The position numbers and the translations under genes are program-made. 64,000 bases of DNA from Diphasiastrum complanatum (Eukaryota > Streptophyta > Lycopodiopsida > Lycopodiales > Lycopodiaceae): NCBI GenBank assembly GCA_029204225.1, contig CM055093.1:26426066-26490065 (forward strand). Direction: 5' to 3'. Positions 9,087 through 20,440 of the stretch are shown piece after piece. The notes beneath the pieces were generated by a model. The model saw nothing but the letters and a program-made list of their open reading frames with translations, made no database searches and was not told the origin of the DNA. Position 1 is the first letter of the stretch. Each line of letters opens with the position of its first letter.

Positions 9087-12000
9087 ATCCCTCATCCAAT
9101 ATATCTCGCAGTATCGAGAAGCAATTTTAAAGATTAAAAATATGGATGACTATCAAAAAATCAAGGGATTTGTCCATGGCCTCAAAGATGAATATAAAGT
9201 AGAGGTCCAGAGAAACTCGCCTACTACCCTTGAGCAAGCTCTCAGATATGCTCAAATCTATGATGATTCAGTGGGTAGGAAGAAGGCGAGACAACAGCCA
9301 CTTTCTGAGCAGCCTTCTCAGAAAGACTTTCAATTTAAAAAGAGATTTTTAAAAAGAAAGAAAGAAGACAAATTTAAAAGTGAAGCTCCTCAGAAACGCC
9401 CTTCACTCATACAGCCCTTAAAACCAGATGATTTTGAGAAAGCCAAACAAGAACGTTTGTGCTTTGTGTGTATGGGCAAGGGACACACAGTCAGACAGTG
9501 TCCCAAGGGGCCTTTCACTAAAAAAGATAAGAAAGATAAAAAACAAGTTCATCTTGTTCAGACTGTATGTTTCCCTAGTGACTCGGCAGCTTCCGAGATC
9601 AAAGTGTATCATGAAGATCATGAACACTGTTGCCAGCTGACCTCTGCAATGCTAGCGAGACCCTTCAGCTTTGGGCCGCATGACCTAGTACGTATGCATG
9701 GGAAAGTTGGTAACCAGTCAGTAAGAGTCATGGTTGATGATGGGGCAACCCATAATTTCATCAACCACACCCTGGTTAAAAAGCTTAAACTACCAGAAGT
9801 ACCTAGTCAGCATAGGTACATAGTTTCATTAGCTAAGGGTGAAGATAAAAAAATATGGGAAACTATGGTAAGTAAGTTAAATCTTGGTATTCAGGGGTAC
9901 CAAGATGAAATAAACTTTCAGATAATGCACCTGGATCGAACAGACATTGTTCTCGGGAGAGATTGGCTCTACAGTTTAGGACCTTCCCTCCACAGAAACT
10001 ATCAGGAGAACACCCTCAGCTTTCAGCATAAAGGCCGAGAGATCCAGTTGCATGGGGAGCATGATGTTCCCAACAGCCCTATGGTCTGCAGTTCAGAGCT
10101 CTGTCAGCTAATCGGAGACGAAGACCATCAGGTATTCTTATGTGACTTTCAGTTTATTCCTGAAGTTTCTATTTCCAGTTCTATTCAGCAGAAAATCAGT
10201 AAATTAGAAACTTTATTGTCTAAATTTAAAGATGTTTTTCCTGAAGATTTGCCACATGGTTTACCACCTAGCAGAGAGGTAGATCATGTAATAAACCTAG
10301 TACCAGGTACAGCACCTGTTTCTAAACCTCCGTATCGGGTCAGCCGAACAGAGGATGAAGAAATAACTAGGCAGTTAACAGACTATCTTGGGAAAGGCCA
10401 AATTCAGACCAGTAGTTCACCATGGGCCTCACCAGTCCTATTGGTGAAAAAGAAAGAGAGGTCTATGCGTCTTTGCGTAGATTACAGAGCCCTCAATAAA
10501 GTCACAATTAAGAATAAATACCCTATGCCTCGGGCAGACGAGTTGTTTGATCAACTCGACGGGGCTAAGTTTTTCAGCAAAATAGACCTCAGATCGGGAT
10601 ATCATCAAGTCCGTATAAAATCGGAAGATGTCTCGAAAACAGCTTTCAGGACTCGTCACGGTCATTATGAGTTTAAGGTGATGCCATTTGGGCTCACAAA
10701 TGCTCCAGCTACCTTTATGACCTTGATGAACAGTGTCCTCAGACCATACTTGGGTAAGTTTGTAGTCGTATTTTTAGATGACATCCTCGTCTACAGCAAA
10801 ACGAGGAAGGAGCATCTAAAACACCTCAGAAAGGTGTTTCGACTACTCAGAAAGCATAAGCTTTATGCTAAACAATCCAAGTGTGAATTCTTCGTTGAAG
10901 AAGTAGCATATTTGGGTCACATTATCTCTTCAGATGGGATTAAGATGGACCCAAATAAGGTTAAAGCCATACTCAGTTGGCTGAGACCTCAGAATATTTT
11001 GGAACTTCAAATCTTTCTTGGTCTGGCGGGATATTACAGACGATTTGTCAAGGAATATGCTCAGATAGCAGTCCCTATGACAAATCTCCTTACGGGGAAG
11101 GGAAAGGAGTTCATTTGGGAGTCCGCACAACAGGAGAGCTTTGATGCTCTCAAAACAGCCTTAGCTACAGCACCAGTTTTAAAAGTCGTCGACCCCAATC
11201 AGCCATTTGTGGTCGAAACAAATGCTAGCGACTTTGCAGTAGGTGCTGTGCTAACTCAGGGTGGACGACCAGTTGCGTTCGAGAGTAAAAAACTCAAGCC
11301 AGCTCAGACTAGGTACAGTGCCTATGAAAAGGAACTCTTTTCTATAGTCCATGCCCTTAAGACTTGGAGGCATTATTTGTATGGTGCCAACTTTGAGGTC
11401 CTGACAGACCATGAGAGTCTCAGATACCTTTGCAATCAACCTGAGCTTAGAGGTCGGAAAGCTCGTTGGGCAGAGTTGATGCAAGAGTTTGACATGTCTA
11501 TCAGATATAGGCGTGGAAAATTCAATACAGTAGCAGATGCCCTTAGCAGAATGCCTATGATAAACGAGCTGAGTTTTACTCAGATTTGTAATGAGTTACT
11601 CGAGTCCTTGAGAGGGAAATGCCAGCATGATGCATTTTTCTCTATTATCTGGAACTCAGTCCAGAACAGACAGTTACAGACTCCAGAACCAGTTCCCGGG
11701 GCTGGTGCCAGTTCATCTAAGAATACGGCAGCTTCCGTTGAGGATGATGATGAGTCCAAGTATACGTCGTCAGATGACGTTGAGGATTCTGAGCCTGTAT
11801 TACCCAAGCAAACCCCAGTGGTTGAGGGTCAGTTGACTCAAGGATTCAAATGGAAACAGTATTCCATTCAGGATGAGTACTTGCTCTATAGAGATAGAGT
11901 ATGTGTCTCCAATTCAGAGGATTATAGGCAGCAGGTCCTATATGAATGTCATGACAATCCTAGCGCGGGACACCCAGGCATACAGAAGACCTATGAGCTT

Positions 12001-12630
12001 CTTCGTAGGCAATTTTTCTGGCCCAGTATGAAAAAGGACGTCCACCAGTATGTAACCAGTTGCCAGAAATGTCAAGTAAATAAAGCAGAGCGTTTAAAGG
12101 CAGGAGGGTTGTTGCATCCCTTAGAAATACCAGCTGGTAAATGGGAAAGTATCTCCATGGATTTTATAGTAGCCCTGCCTAAAACCCAAAAGGGTAATGA
12201 CGCTATATGGGTCACAGTTGACCGTCTGACCAAAATGGCTCATTTTATTCCGACCAAAACAACCGTTAGAGCTCCAGAGTTAGCAAGGTTGTTTGTAGAC
12301 GGGCTATTTAAATTGTACGGTCTACCTTCCGGCATAGTCAGCGACCGGGACAGTAAGTTTACTGGAAATTTTTGGAGGGCAGTATTCCATCATCTCCATA
12401 CTAAACTTAATATGAGTACCACCGACCATCCACAGACGGACGGTCAAACAGAAAGGGTAAATCAAGTGCTGGAGGATATGCTTCGTGCATACGTCAGCAA
12501 GAAGCAGACTAATTGGGAGGAGTATCTCTCGATATTAGAGTTTGCTTACCAAACATTCAGCTACGGGATACAGCCCATTTATGCTGATGTACGGTTTTCA
12601 GCCACGCTCACCCACAGCTGTAGGGTTTAA
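9046..12630 (+). CDS. Gag C-terminus plus Pol (protease, RT, RNase H, integrase), open 1194 codons
   Basis: Overlaps the gag frame by 41 nt; real homology starts near 9075. The order is as follows. Rest of capsid. CCHC knuckle C139-C142-H147-C152. Basic linker. Aspartic protease with D231-D232-G233 (ATHNF follows), and VLGRDWL downstream. RT with FLDD (D578, D579). RNase H with NASD in place of DASD, so residue 726 is Asn, while E763 and D788 are kept. An acidic Ser-rich linker (about 890-920). Integrase zinc finger H969, H976, C1006, C1009 and catalytic D1039, D1100, E1136 (35 residues between the last two). Homology stops at EFAY near 12548. After that the frame is nonsense up to TAA. The internal ATG at 9046 is only the first in the open frame, not a real start. 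Confidence 0.93.
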   Translation: MNWIEPGKPGKEDKSLIQYISQYREAILKIKNMDDYQKIKGFVHGLKDEYKVEVQRNSPTTLEQALRYAQIYDDSVGRKKARQQPLSEQPSQKDFQFKKRFLKRKKEDKFKSEAPQKRPSLIQPLKPDDFEKAKQERLCFVCMGKGHTVRQCPKGPFTKKDKKDKKQVHLVQTVCFPSDSAASEIKVYHEDHEHCCQLTSAMLARPFSFGPHDLVRMHGKVGNQSVRVMVDDGATHNFINHTLVKKLKLPEVPSQHRYIVSLAKGEDKKIWETMVSKLNLGIQGYQDEINFQIMHLDRTDIVLGRDWLYSLGPSLHRNYQENTLSFQHKGREIQLHGEHDVPNSPMVCSSELCQLIGDEDHQVFLCDFQFIPEVSISSSIQQKISKLETLLSKFKDVFPEDLPHGLPPSREVDHVINLVPGTAPVSKPPYRVSRTEDEEITRQLTDYLGKGQIQTSSSPWASPVLLVKKKERSMRLCVDYRALNKVTIKNKYPMPRADELFDQLDGAKFFSKIDLRSGYHQVRIKSEDVSKTAFRTRHGHYEFKVMPFGLTNAPATFMTLMNSVLRPYLGKFVVVFLDDILVYSKTRKEHLKHLRKVFRLLRKHKLYAKQSKCEFFVEEVAYLGHIISSDGIKMDPNKVKAILSWLRPQNILELQIFLGLAGYYRRFVKEYAQIAVPMTNLLTGKGKEFIWESAQQESFDALKTALATAPVLKVVDPNQPFVVETNASDFAVGAVLTQGGRPVAFESKKLKPAQTRYSAYEKELFSIVHALKTWRHYLYGANFEVLTDHESLRYLCNQPELRGRKARWAELMQEFDMSIRYRRGKFNTVADALSRMPMINELSFTQICNELLESLRGKCQHDAFFSIIWNSVQNRQLQTPEPVPGAGASSSKNTAASVEDDDESKYTSSDDVEDSEPVLPKQTPVVEGQLTQGFKWKQYSIQDEYLLYRDRVCVSNSEDYRQQVLYECHDNPSAGHPGIQKTYELLRRQFFWPSMKKDVHQYVTSCQKCQVNKAERLKAGGLLHPLEIPAGKWESISMDFIVALPKTQKGNDAIWVTVDRLTKMAHFIPTKTTVRAPELARLFVDGLFKLYGLPSGIVSDRDSKFTGNFWRAVFHHLHTKLNMSTTDHPQTDGQTERVNQVLEDMLRAYVSKKQTNWEEYLSILEFAYQTFSYGIQPIYADVRFSATLTHSCRV
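11221..11223 (+). other. RNase H catalytic Asp replaced by Asn
   Basis: Codon AAT sits where the first Asp of the RNase H active site is expected (VETxASDF). Gypsy copies elsewhere in this window have VETDAS here. A GAT-to-AAT change would explain it. Loss of this acidic residue abolishes RNase H activity in characterised retroelements. Confidence 0.8.
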
Positions 12631-13207
12631 ACAAGAAAAAGTTGAAGCAGCCAGAAACTTTTTAGAAGACCTAAACCAGATGATAGAACATGCTAAGCGT
12701 AGCATTAGACAATCCTAGGATCGAGCCAGGCCTTATGCAGATCCACACAGACGGGATGTGCAGTTCTCCACTGGTGAGAAAGTCTACTTGAGAGTCCCAG
12801 TTGACTCTAAAACCCTCAAATCAGGAGTGTGTGCTAAGTTGTCTCCAAGGTATTGTGGTCCCTTTACCATCAGTAGGAGACTAGGCGAGGTCACCTATGA
12901 ACTAGAACTCCCACACAGCAGTAAGGTTTTTCCAGTCTTTCATGTAAGTCAGTTACGAAAAGCCTTAACCAGATCAGATAATCTGGTAGGGGACAGTGTT
13001 CTAGTTCTCCCATTGGATCCTCAACAACCTCCACATGAACCAGAGGAGATTCTTGATAGTAGAGAGACGCAGACTCGTCATACTCTATACCGAGAATATC
13101 TGGTTAAGTGGAATGATCAGCCTGTTGAGAATGCCACTTGGGAAAGAGGCAGCGTCCTTCGCAAGATTTTTCCAGACTTTGTCTTAGAGGACCAAGACGG
13201 TTCTTAA
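12549..13207 (+). pseudogene. Integrase C-terminus and chromodomain (shifted frame, with TAG)
   Basis: After the shift at about 12548 the frame gives [20 protein letters not shown], then VEAARNFLEDLNQMIEHAK. It meets TAG at 12716-12718 (a Trp is usual there), then continues RDVQFSTGEKVYLRVPVDS, LSPRYCGPFTISRRLGEV and VFHVSQLRKAL. It ends in a chromodomain (EEILDSRE...YLVKWNDQPVENATWE, about 13040-13145), with TAA at 13205-13207. The chromodomain directs chromovirus integration to heterochromatin marks. Its aromatic and acidic core residues (YLVKW, ATWE) are all present. Confidence 0.92.
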
Positions 13208-13218
13208 GGGGGAGGGAG
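13206..13218 (+). promoter_or_regulatory. Polypurine tract
   Basis: AAGGGGGAGGGAG directly abuts the 3' LTR, overlapping the pol stop codon. It is the plus-strand primer. Confidence 0.92.
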
Positions 13219-13575
13219 TGTTACGAGCTCGTAACCAGTGCCGAACCCTAGAGAACACAGATAGGTCAGATACCACAGTCAGGGCCGTGTCCAGCGTACA
13301 TGACCAACAGGGCAAGACAGTGTGAGTAGTGTGCCCCAGCACGGTCCATAGCTATGGCGGGCCTAACACAGCCTAGGGACCCTGTCAGCAGGATAGGGCC
13401 CCCAGTTGGGTCCCGACGTGCAGTCGGCCACGTTAGTGCCACGTGGCCGACACTTGGCAGTAGCATGCTACCCGTCCTCACACTGGGCTAGGAGGGGCTT
13501 ACTCTATATCAGGGAGTAGGCAAGGTTGGGTGGATCAGTTAGGTTTGCCCTACTGTGGTGTTAGGAACTATTACA
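13219..13575 (+). repeat. 3' LTR of the chromovirus
   Basis: Same ends as the 5' LTR. The differences from it are one missing A near 13272, C for T in GGCCGTG, T for C in CACGTTAG and C for A in CTACCCG. Confidence 0.97.
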
Positions 13576-14153
13576 CCTTACCACTCTCAAGAGCCATTTT
13601 CTTGCACTGCCCTCTTGCCTTCAAGGTTGTCATCTTCCTTAAGAATGCGTTTTCTTTGAGGTACTCCTTGTGTTGTAGAAATTATCCTCTTACTTCTTCA
13701 AGGCTACCTTTATATTTTTCAAGGGCCAAGATTTTCTTCTCCTAAAGGCTATTCCTTTCAAGGCTGCAACTCTTGATTGACTATTGTTTAAGAGGACACA
13801 AATTTATAAACCCATACAACCAGCCTAATGCTTTACAAGTTTAAGATGTCAAAATCGACACAAAGATACCTTGAAGAAGAACTATTCCAAAACAACCCAA
13901 AATAGGAAGAAAAATATCCAGATCCTTCAAGAAGTAGTAGCCTTATGGAAGAGAATGAAGAACTATTTGAACATGTTCCAAAAGTAGATACATCAAAACA
14001 ATTCCAATTCTTGGGAGAGAATTAGAGCAACACAAAGATGAAATCAAGTCATGGATGGCAATGGGAGCTGGTAATCTTGGGAAGACAAAGATGCCTGTGT
14101 TGAAATAATTTTGGACATTGATTGAAGGAGAAGTTCAGGGAAAGTAAAGCCCT

Positions 14154-14220
<67 letters not shown>

Positions 14221-14828
14221 AAAGTTGCACTACACATAGCCCTTACCACTCTCAAGAGCCATTTTCTTGCACTGCCCTCTTGCCTTCAAGGTTGTCATCT
14301 TCTTTAAGGATGCCTTTTCTTTGAGGTACTCCTTGTGTTGTAGCGATTATCCTCTTACTTCTTCAAAACTACCTTTATATTTTTCAAGGGCCAAGATTTT
14401 CTTCTCCTAAAGGCTAGTCCTTTCAAGGCTGCAACTCTTGATTGACTATTGTTTAAGAGGACACAAATTTATAAACCCCTACAACCAGCCTAATGCTTTA
14501 CAAGTTTAAGATGTCAAAATCGACACAAAGACACCTTGAAGAAGAACTATTTCAAAACAACCCAAAATAGGAAGAAAAATATCCTGATCCTTCAAGAAGT
14601 AGTAGCCTTATGGAAGAGAATGAAGAACTATTTGAACATGTTCCAAAAGTAGATACATCAAAACAATCCCAATTCTTGGGAGAGAATTAGAGCAACACAA
14701 AGATGAAATCAAGTCTTGGATGGCAATGGGAGCTGGTAATCTTGGGAAGACAAAGATGCCTGTGTTGAGATAATTTTGGACATTGATTGAAGGAGAAGTT
14801 CAGGGAAAGTAAAGCCCTTAACATTAGA

Positions 14829-14884
<56 letters not shown>

Positions 14885-15498
14885 TGCCTTAAAGTTGCAC
14901 TACACATAGCCCTTACCACTCTCAAGAGCCATTTTCTTGCACTGCCCTCTTGCCTTCAAGGTTGTCATCTTCTTTAAGAATGCCTTTTCTTTGAGGTACT
15001 CCTTGTGTTGTAGCAATTATCCTCTTACTTCTTCAAGGCTACCTTTATATTTTTCAAGGGCCAAGATTTTCTTCTCCTAAAGGCTATTCCTTTCAAGGCT
15101 GCAACTCTTGATTGACTATTGTTTAAGAGGACACAAATTTATAAACCCCTACAACCAGCCTAATGCTTTACAAGTTTAAGATGTCAAAATCGACACAAAG
15201 ATACCTTGAAGAAGAACTATTTCAAAACAACCCAAAATAGGAAGAAAAATATCCTGATCCTTGAAGTAGTAGCAGCCTTATGGAAGAGAATGAAGAACTA
15301 TTTGAGCATGTTCCAAAAGTAGATACATCAAAACAATCCCAATTCTTGGGAGAGAATTAGAGCAACACAAAGATGAAATCAAGTCTTGGATGGCAATGGG
15401 AGCTGGTAATCTTGGGAAGACAAAGATGCCTGTGTTGAGATAATTTTGGACATTGATTGAAGGAGAAGTTCAAGGAAAGTAAAGCCCTTAACATTAGA

Positions 15499-15576
<78 letters not shown>

Positions 15577-16094
15577 TGCCTTAAAGTTACACTACACATA
15601 GCCCTTACCACTCTCAAGAGCCATTTTCTTGCATTGCCCTCTTGCCTTCAAGGTTGTCATCTTCTTTAAGAATGCCTTTTCTTTGAGGTACTCCTTGTGT
15701 TGTAGCAATTATCCTCTTACTTCTTCAAAACTACCTTTATATTTTTCAAGGGCCAAGATTTTCTTCTCCTAAAGGCTATTCCTTTCAAGGCTGCAACTCT
15801 TGATTGACTATTGTTTAAGAGGACACAAATTTATAAACCCCTACAACCAGCTTAATGCTTTACAAGTTTAAGATGTCAAAATCAACACAAAGATACCTTG
15901 AAGAAGAACTATTTCAAAACAACCCAAAATAGGAAGAAAAATATCCCGATCCTTCAAGAAGTAGTAGCCTTATGGAAGAGAATGAAGAACTATTTGAACA
16001 TGTTCCAAAAGTAGATACATCAAAACAATCCCAATTCTTGGGAGAGAACTAGAGCAACACAAAGATGAAATCAAGTCTTGGATGGCAATGGGAG
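13576..16094 (+). repeat. Tandem array of ~670-bp units, right part (rest of unit 3, units 4-6)
   Basis: Resumes with CCTTACCACTC, exactly where unit 3 was cut. (CT)n tracts at 14155-14213, 14831-14880 and 15502-15573 start units 4, 5 and 6. Spacing is about 675 and 670 bp, and unit 3 is about 670 bp once the insertion is removed. Unit 6 breaks off at GATGGCAATGGGAG (16094), so the array is truncated. Unit-to-unit identity is high by eye, with a few substitutions each. Confidence 0.95.
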
Positions 16095-17050
16095 AGTGTA
16101 TGTAGCATGTCCATATGGGAATTTCTTACACCATCTTCAAGCCATGCAATGCGATGAGCAGGCACAGCAAATATAAATTAGGCTTTTGGGATGATGTATT
16201 GATCTACAAAGAGATGTATCTATTGCAACATACCATATCCAAAATATATCATCAAACATCATCCCCTTTCTAAGACAAGACATGGTGTACTCCTAGGCGA
16301 TTTAATTGTCGCCTTGTTTATGAAAATGATGTGGAGGTTGGTTAGCCTCTAGATCTATGTGCACTCAACAATGAGGAGCTTCGTATGCATTGATCATCGA
16401 CAGACAAGGATGGTTCAACTAAGCACTTACAACATCTAAGAGAGTCTCATGAGTTGGTCATATATAATGGCTGAAGTACATGGCATGCATGAGGCGCCAT
16501 CAAGTGATTTCACATGTATGACCATTACCCCCACTACACTATATGATCCTCCTCTCTAATTTTGCATTCGGGCTCTATTGTGTAAAATGACCTGACCATT
16601 ACCCCCATTACGCTATATGATCCTCCTCTCTCATTTTCCAATTCAGCTCTATTGTGGATCAGCCATCAAATGTCTATGATGCTCCCTGTGCCCCACGATA
16701 GACCTTGTGTACCACACAAATCCCTCTATACCTCAATTCTTTGCACCCAATATTTTCTCTTATGCCATTTGATGCTTCACTTGAAACACAAGCCCTAGTT
16801 GCAGAAGTGCCACACCCCCCAGTGTCCCAAATCCTAACCACACTCAATAATCAATACATGTGATCAAATAGCAACCTAAAAACAAAACGAAACACTCGTT
16901 TTCCCAGACTATTAATCCTTTCAATAGACCAACTGTGAAGATCTACCAGAATCAGCTCACAAAGAAACTCGAAAGGACACCATGGAGCCAAACCACCTAG
17001 CTAGCAAGAAGCTCAAAATCAATCAACCTAAGCTTTTATAATCCAAAATG
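16095..17050. other. No gene recognised; contains a 74-bp tandem duplication
   Basis: Non-coding. 16520-16593 and 16594-16665 are a degenerate direct duplication (ACCATTACCCCCA.TAC.CTATATGATCCTCCTCTC). Confidence 0.6.
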
Positions 17051-17073
17051 GTCCACAATATCTAGTTCAAATT

Positions 17074-18400
17074 CTATATTGTTATAACCCTAGAATCTTT
17101 CGGAATTCTAAGACAGACCCAGTCATCAACCTTAAGATATTTATGAGATCTCTTGAGATTAGCATAATGCTTAGCCCTGCCTTGAGCACTACAAATACTC
17201 TCACAAGCTAGTTGCAACATTTCTTGCATCTCATGCAAGAAATCCACAACCTTCTGAATCTTACTAGATATAGTCTCCACAACAAGAGATCTAGGTTGAA
17301 AACCATAAATAAGCATATAAGGACTATAACTTGTAGTAGAATGTTTTCTACTATTATAAGCAAACTCTATCAGAGGAAGGCAATCTACCCATTGAGATTG
17401 CCTGTGAGAAACATATGTACTCAATATATTTTCCATAATGTGATTGGTCCTTTCAATTTGTCTATAGTTTAGAAGTGACCTGTAAACTTCAGATCTCTAT
17501 TACTATTGATATCCCCTGACAATCCACACCACCTAAAATAATAATCTTTCAATAAAGAACTGGAATCAATTTGAAGCCTTTGCAATTGACTTTATCAACA
17601 TGAATGTAGCTAACTTAGTTAATCTATCCACTAGCACCCACATAGAATCATTCTATCATTGGGTCCTAGGAAGTCCAAGTACAAAATCCATAGATATGCT
17701 TTCCCATCTCTATCAAGGATACCTAAGGGATGCAACAAACCACCAACTTTAAAGCGTTCACGACCTACACTGGGTTTGTCATGATATTCAAAAAAGATCT
17801 TCTTTATCATTGCATCATCCCCTGGTATGAGAATTTTCCCATTCTGATTCCCAAAATAGCAATCCATTTCGGATGGCATACTTTTCTACATTCTTGTTAT
17901 CGCTCTTACCTAATTAAGATCCTTGTGAGTTTGTCTCATTTTCTTTCTGAATTAATCTTGTCTGAATGATGGTCCAATGAGGGAATCGTTTTTCTATAAT
18001 CCTCTACATGAAATATATAGATCTATAGTAATCTGGGTGAATGAAAGTTCATTAGATTCACCTATCCAACTAAGGGCATCCACAAGATGGTTAGAACTGC
18101 CTTTAGTATATAAGATCTCATGATCAAACTCTTGCATCAATTCAACCCATCTAGCTTTACGACTCCTAAGACCATGTTGATTTCGAAAATACCTAAGAGG
18201 TTGGTGATCCATATACACTATAAACATACTACCACATAGGTAGTGTCTCCAAGTTTAAGTGCCTAAATCACAACAAATTATTTCTTTTCCTATGTTGTAT
18301 AATGTAACTAACGTCTAGTAAATTTCTTGCTTTCAAATGCTATCAGCCCTCTGGAATTCCGCAAGTTACTCTACAAAAGAAGCAATGACCCCCCTTTGAT
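17074..18400 (-). pseudogene. Ty3/gypsy remnant (RNase H and integrase)
   Basis: On the minus strand, right to left. RNase H begins near 18400 (FESKKF then a decayed YEKE motif) and continues at 17994-18227 (MDHQPLRYFRNQHGLRSRKA, LVDALSWIG). An integrase zinc-finger and linker part follows at 17631-17879 (EYHDKPSVG, MLSFP-like core lost). The integrase C-terminal part is at 17074-17436 (SQWVDCLPLIEFAYN, SPYMLIYGFQPRS, AKHYANLKRSHKYLKVDDWV). Several stops and shifts are present. No LTRs or chromodomain were found. Order and strand fit one old element. Confidence 0.88.
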
Positions 18401-18469
18401 TGGAGGAAATACCATCAAAGAATTTAGGCATTGAAGTACTCTATGGAAGCCGATCATGCTATCGCCTAT

Positions 18470-19900
18470 TTTGATAGGAGGTACTTAATCTTCATGGGAT
18501 ACGTGAACTTGTTATATGCAATGGGCTGCATTTATGGCCATCCTTATATGAGTTTACATGCTCACCTTTGAAATGTGTTAGTGTTGTGAATTATGTCTCG
18601 ATCTCCCTTGGTACAGTTGGGTTGATCGGAGATATGAATGTTGGTCCTCTTCTATTAGAATTGAACCACCATCCTCTTGTTCTGGAGCTAAACATGACTG
18701 AAACCTCTATGTAAGAATACGGAAATTTGAGCAGAAAATTCAGATTTGTACCCCACAAAAAAGGACCATTATCTGGTCCATTTGAAGCAAATTTTCACAT
18801 GCAATTATGAAGGTGACAATGTGACTAGCAAGTATAAAAGTTTTTACAAATCAATTATATAATGTGCAAAGAACTCTTTCTAAATCTAATGGCAAGTCAC
18901 GCGACGTTGTAGATTGCAAGCTGAATTTTTCAAAATAGATAAAGAGGTTCTTGCTCCCTTTATTACAAATTTATTCAATCAAGCTTTGATTGAAGAAGGT
19001 CTTGACATGGCCTCATAATATAATTGCTCCTTTGTTCAAGAGTGGTGATAAAAATGACCCTTCCAACTATAGTACAATAATGATAGACATACTTTGAGAT
19101 AGCTTTGTGGGAGCTGAATGTGATTACACAATTGTTCAAGTTGTCAATACTTGGATCAATTTCATTTAGACTACATAATCCATGCAATAAAAAAAATAGT
19201 ACTTGGCTGAAAATCGATGGGCTACATGCAAAAGAACAAGCACGTTATCAAAGACCGCGCTCCACTATTGATCACTTGATTACTTAAAATTCTACTATTG
19301 AGGAAACTCAAAGGAAACCTCTATTGTTGCTTTTTGGATTTCCGTACAGCATTTTGACATTGTTCCAAGGAGTAAACTATGGGATTAATGGGAAAGAATG
19401 AAAAAAATGGGCATCGCTGGAATTAAATCATGGATTCAGACATCTTTAAAATAAAGTGATAGCAATGGTTTGTTCTTCTCAAAGCTTCACCATTGAAGTT
19501 CTCAGTAACATCGGTATAAAATAAGGGTGTCCTCTATCCCCTACCCTATTTAGTATTTACATTGATAAGTCAAAGATTGCCTAATGATAACGGAGGGGTG
19601 GTGGTGCCAAGCTCTTTCACTATGTTACAGAACTTCTCCTTTGTGCAGATGATGTGGCACTTTTTTAATAATACTATACATAGTTTACAGCAGTATTTTG
19701 ATATGCACCAGAGATTTTGTGAGATTTTGGGTCTTTTAGTTGGACAAAACAAAGTATATGTATGGTCTTCTAAGGAATCTTGCAAGAAGACAAATCCTTG
19801 GGTGTTGAGGCCTCCCATAACCTTCATTGGAACTCGTGTTGATAAAAGACTAATTTGTCATTGGAAAGCCTTCTTTGATATGGAAACCTCATGAAAAATG
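18470..19900 (+). pseudogene. LINE (non-LTR retrotransposon) endonuclease and RT remnant
   Basis: Broken frames show the end of an apurinic-type endonuclease at about 18490-18700 (NGLHLWPSLYEFTCSP, VNYVSISLG, GDMN). They then show LINE reverse transcriptase: NIIAPLFKSGDKNDPSNY near 19018-19070, STIDHLIT near 19260, GFP...ILTLF near 19335, IKxGCPLSPTLFSIYID near 19525-19565, and a CADDVALF box near 19650 where YADD is usual. VGQNK follows at 19740. The NxGCPLSPTLF and ADDxALF motifs are diagnostic of plant LINEs. Many stops and indels. No poly(A) tail is identifiable, and the right end is probably cut by the LTR element beginning at 20400. Confidence 0.85.
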
Positions 19901-20399
19901 AGATGGCAAAAGAAAAATGCTACTTGAAACTTAGGTGACACTAGTTTACTTTATACTAAGTTCCAAAGGGCAGCTTATCTCGTTCCAAGTGGGCTGAAAT
20001 TGAGCAGCTTCAATTTTTTAAGGTGGTCTAGAAGATGGCATATTCTTAAAGGTGGATGTCCAAAACTGTATGCTTCCCCAAGATTGAGCAATGGATGGTG
20101 ATTGGATATTGTCAAAAATTCTCTTCTTAGAAATACAAGCTGATGAATGGCTCAAAAACTCCTAAAACTTGAAATCATTTGTGCATAAAATTGGTTTCAT
20201 TTGAAAGAACCTTTGAAGAAGAAAATGCATTAGTCCAAAAAATTATTTGATCCTAATGTAGGAAGATCAACTTAAAGGTTCATTGAAGAAAACATTGTTA
20301 GGAGAGAAATAGGCCATTTCTCAATTTTGCACGAATTCTCATGAGCTAAGGTCGGAAATCAAAAAGATAATGTAGCCGTGCTAATTTGGGAGGCACACA
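19901..20399. other. No gene recognised; probable decayed LINE 3' part
   Basis: Follows the LINE RT directly, in the region where the C-terminal part of a LINE ORF2 would lie. I see no clear motif. Confidence 0.4.
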
Positions 20400-20440
20400 T
20401 GTCATGTACTCTCAATACATAAGCGCTCACTAATGTATTA

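Larger units (their letters stand above)
7305..13575 (+). mobile_element. Full-length Ty3/gypsy chromovirus, young but coding-defective (6,271 bp)
   Basis: A complete LTR retrotransposon: 5' LTR (358 bp), iMet-type PBS, ~760-bp leader, gag, pol with C-terminal chromodomain, PPT and 3' LTR (357 bp), flanked by CCTTA. The two LTRs differ by three substitutions and one single-base indel, so insertion is recent. Coding is broken by a frameshift in gag (about 9075), a frameshift in the integrase C-terminal region (about 12548) and an in-frame TAG at 12716. The RNase H domain also lacks a catalytic Asp. It probably moved using proteins from an intact relative, or decayed fast after insertion. Confidence 0.97.

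Noticed and set aside
5935-16094. CRISPR-like regular repeats
   Set aside because: Units are ~670 bp with no short spacer-repeat pattern, in a plant nuclear context.
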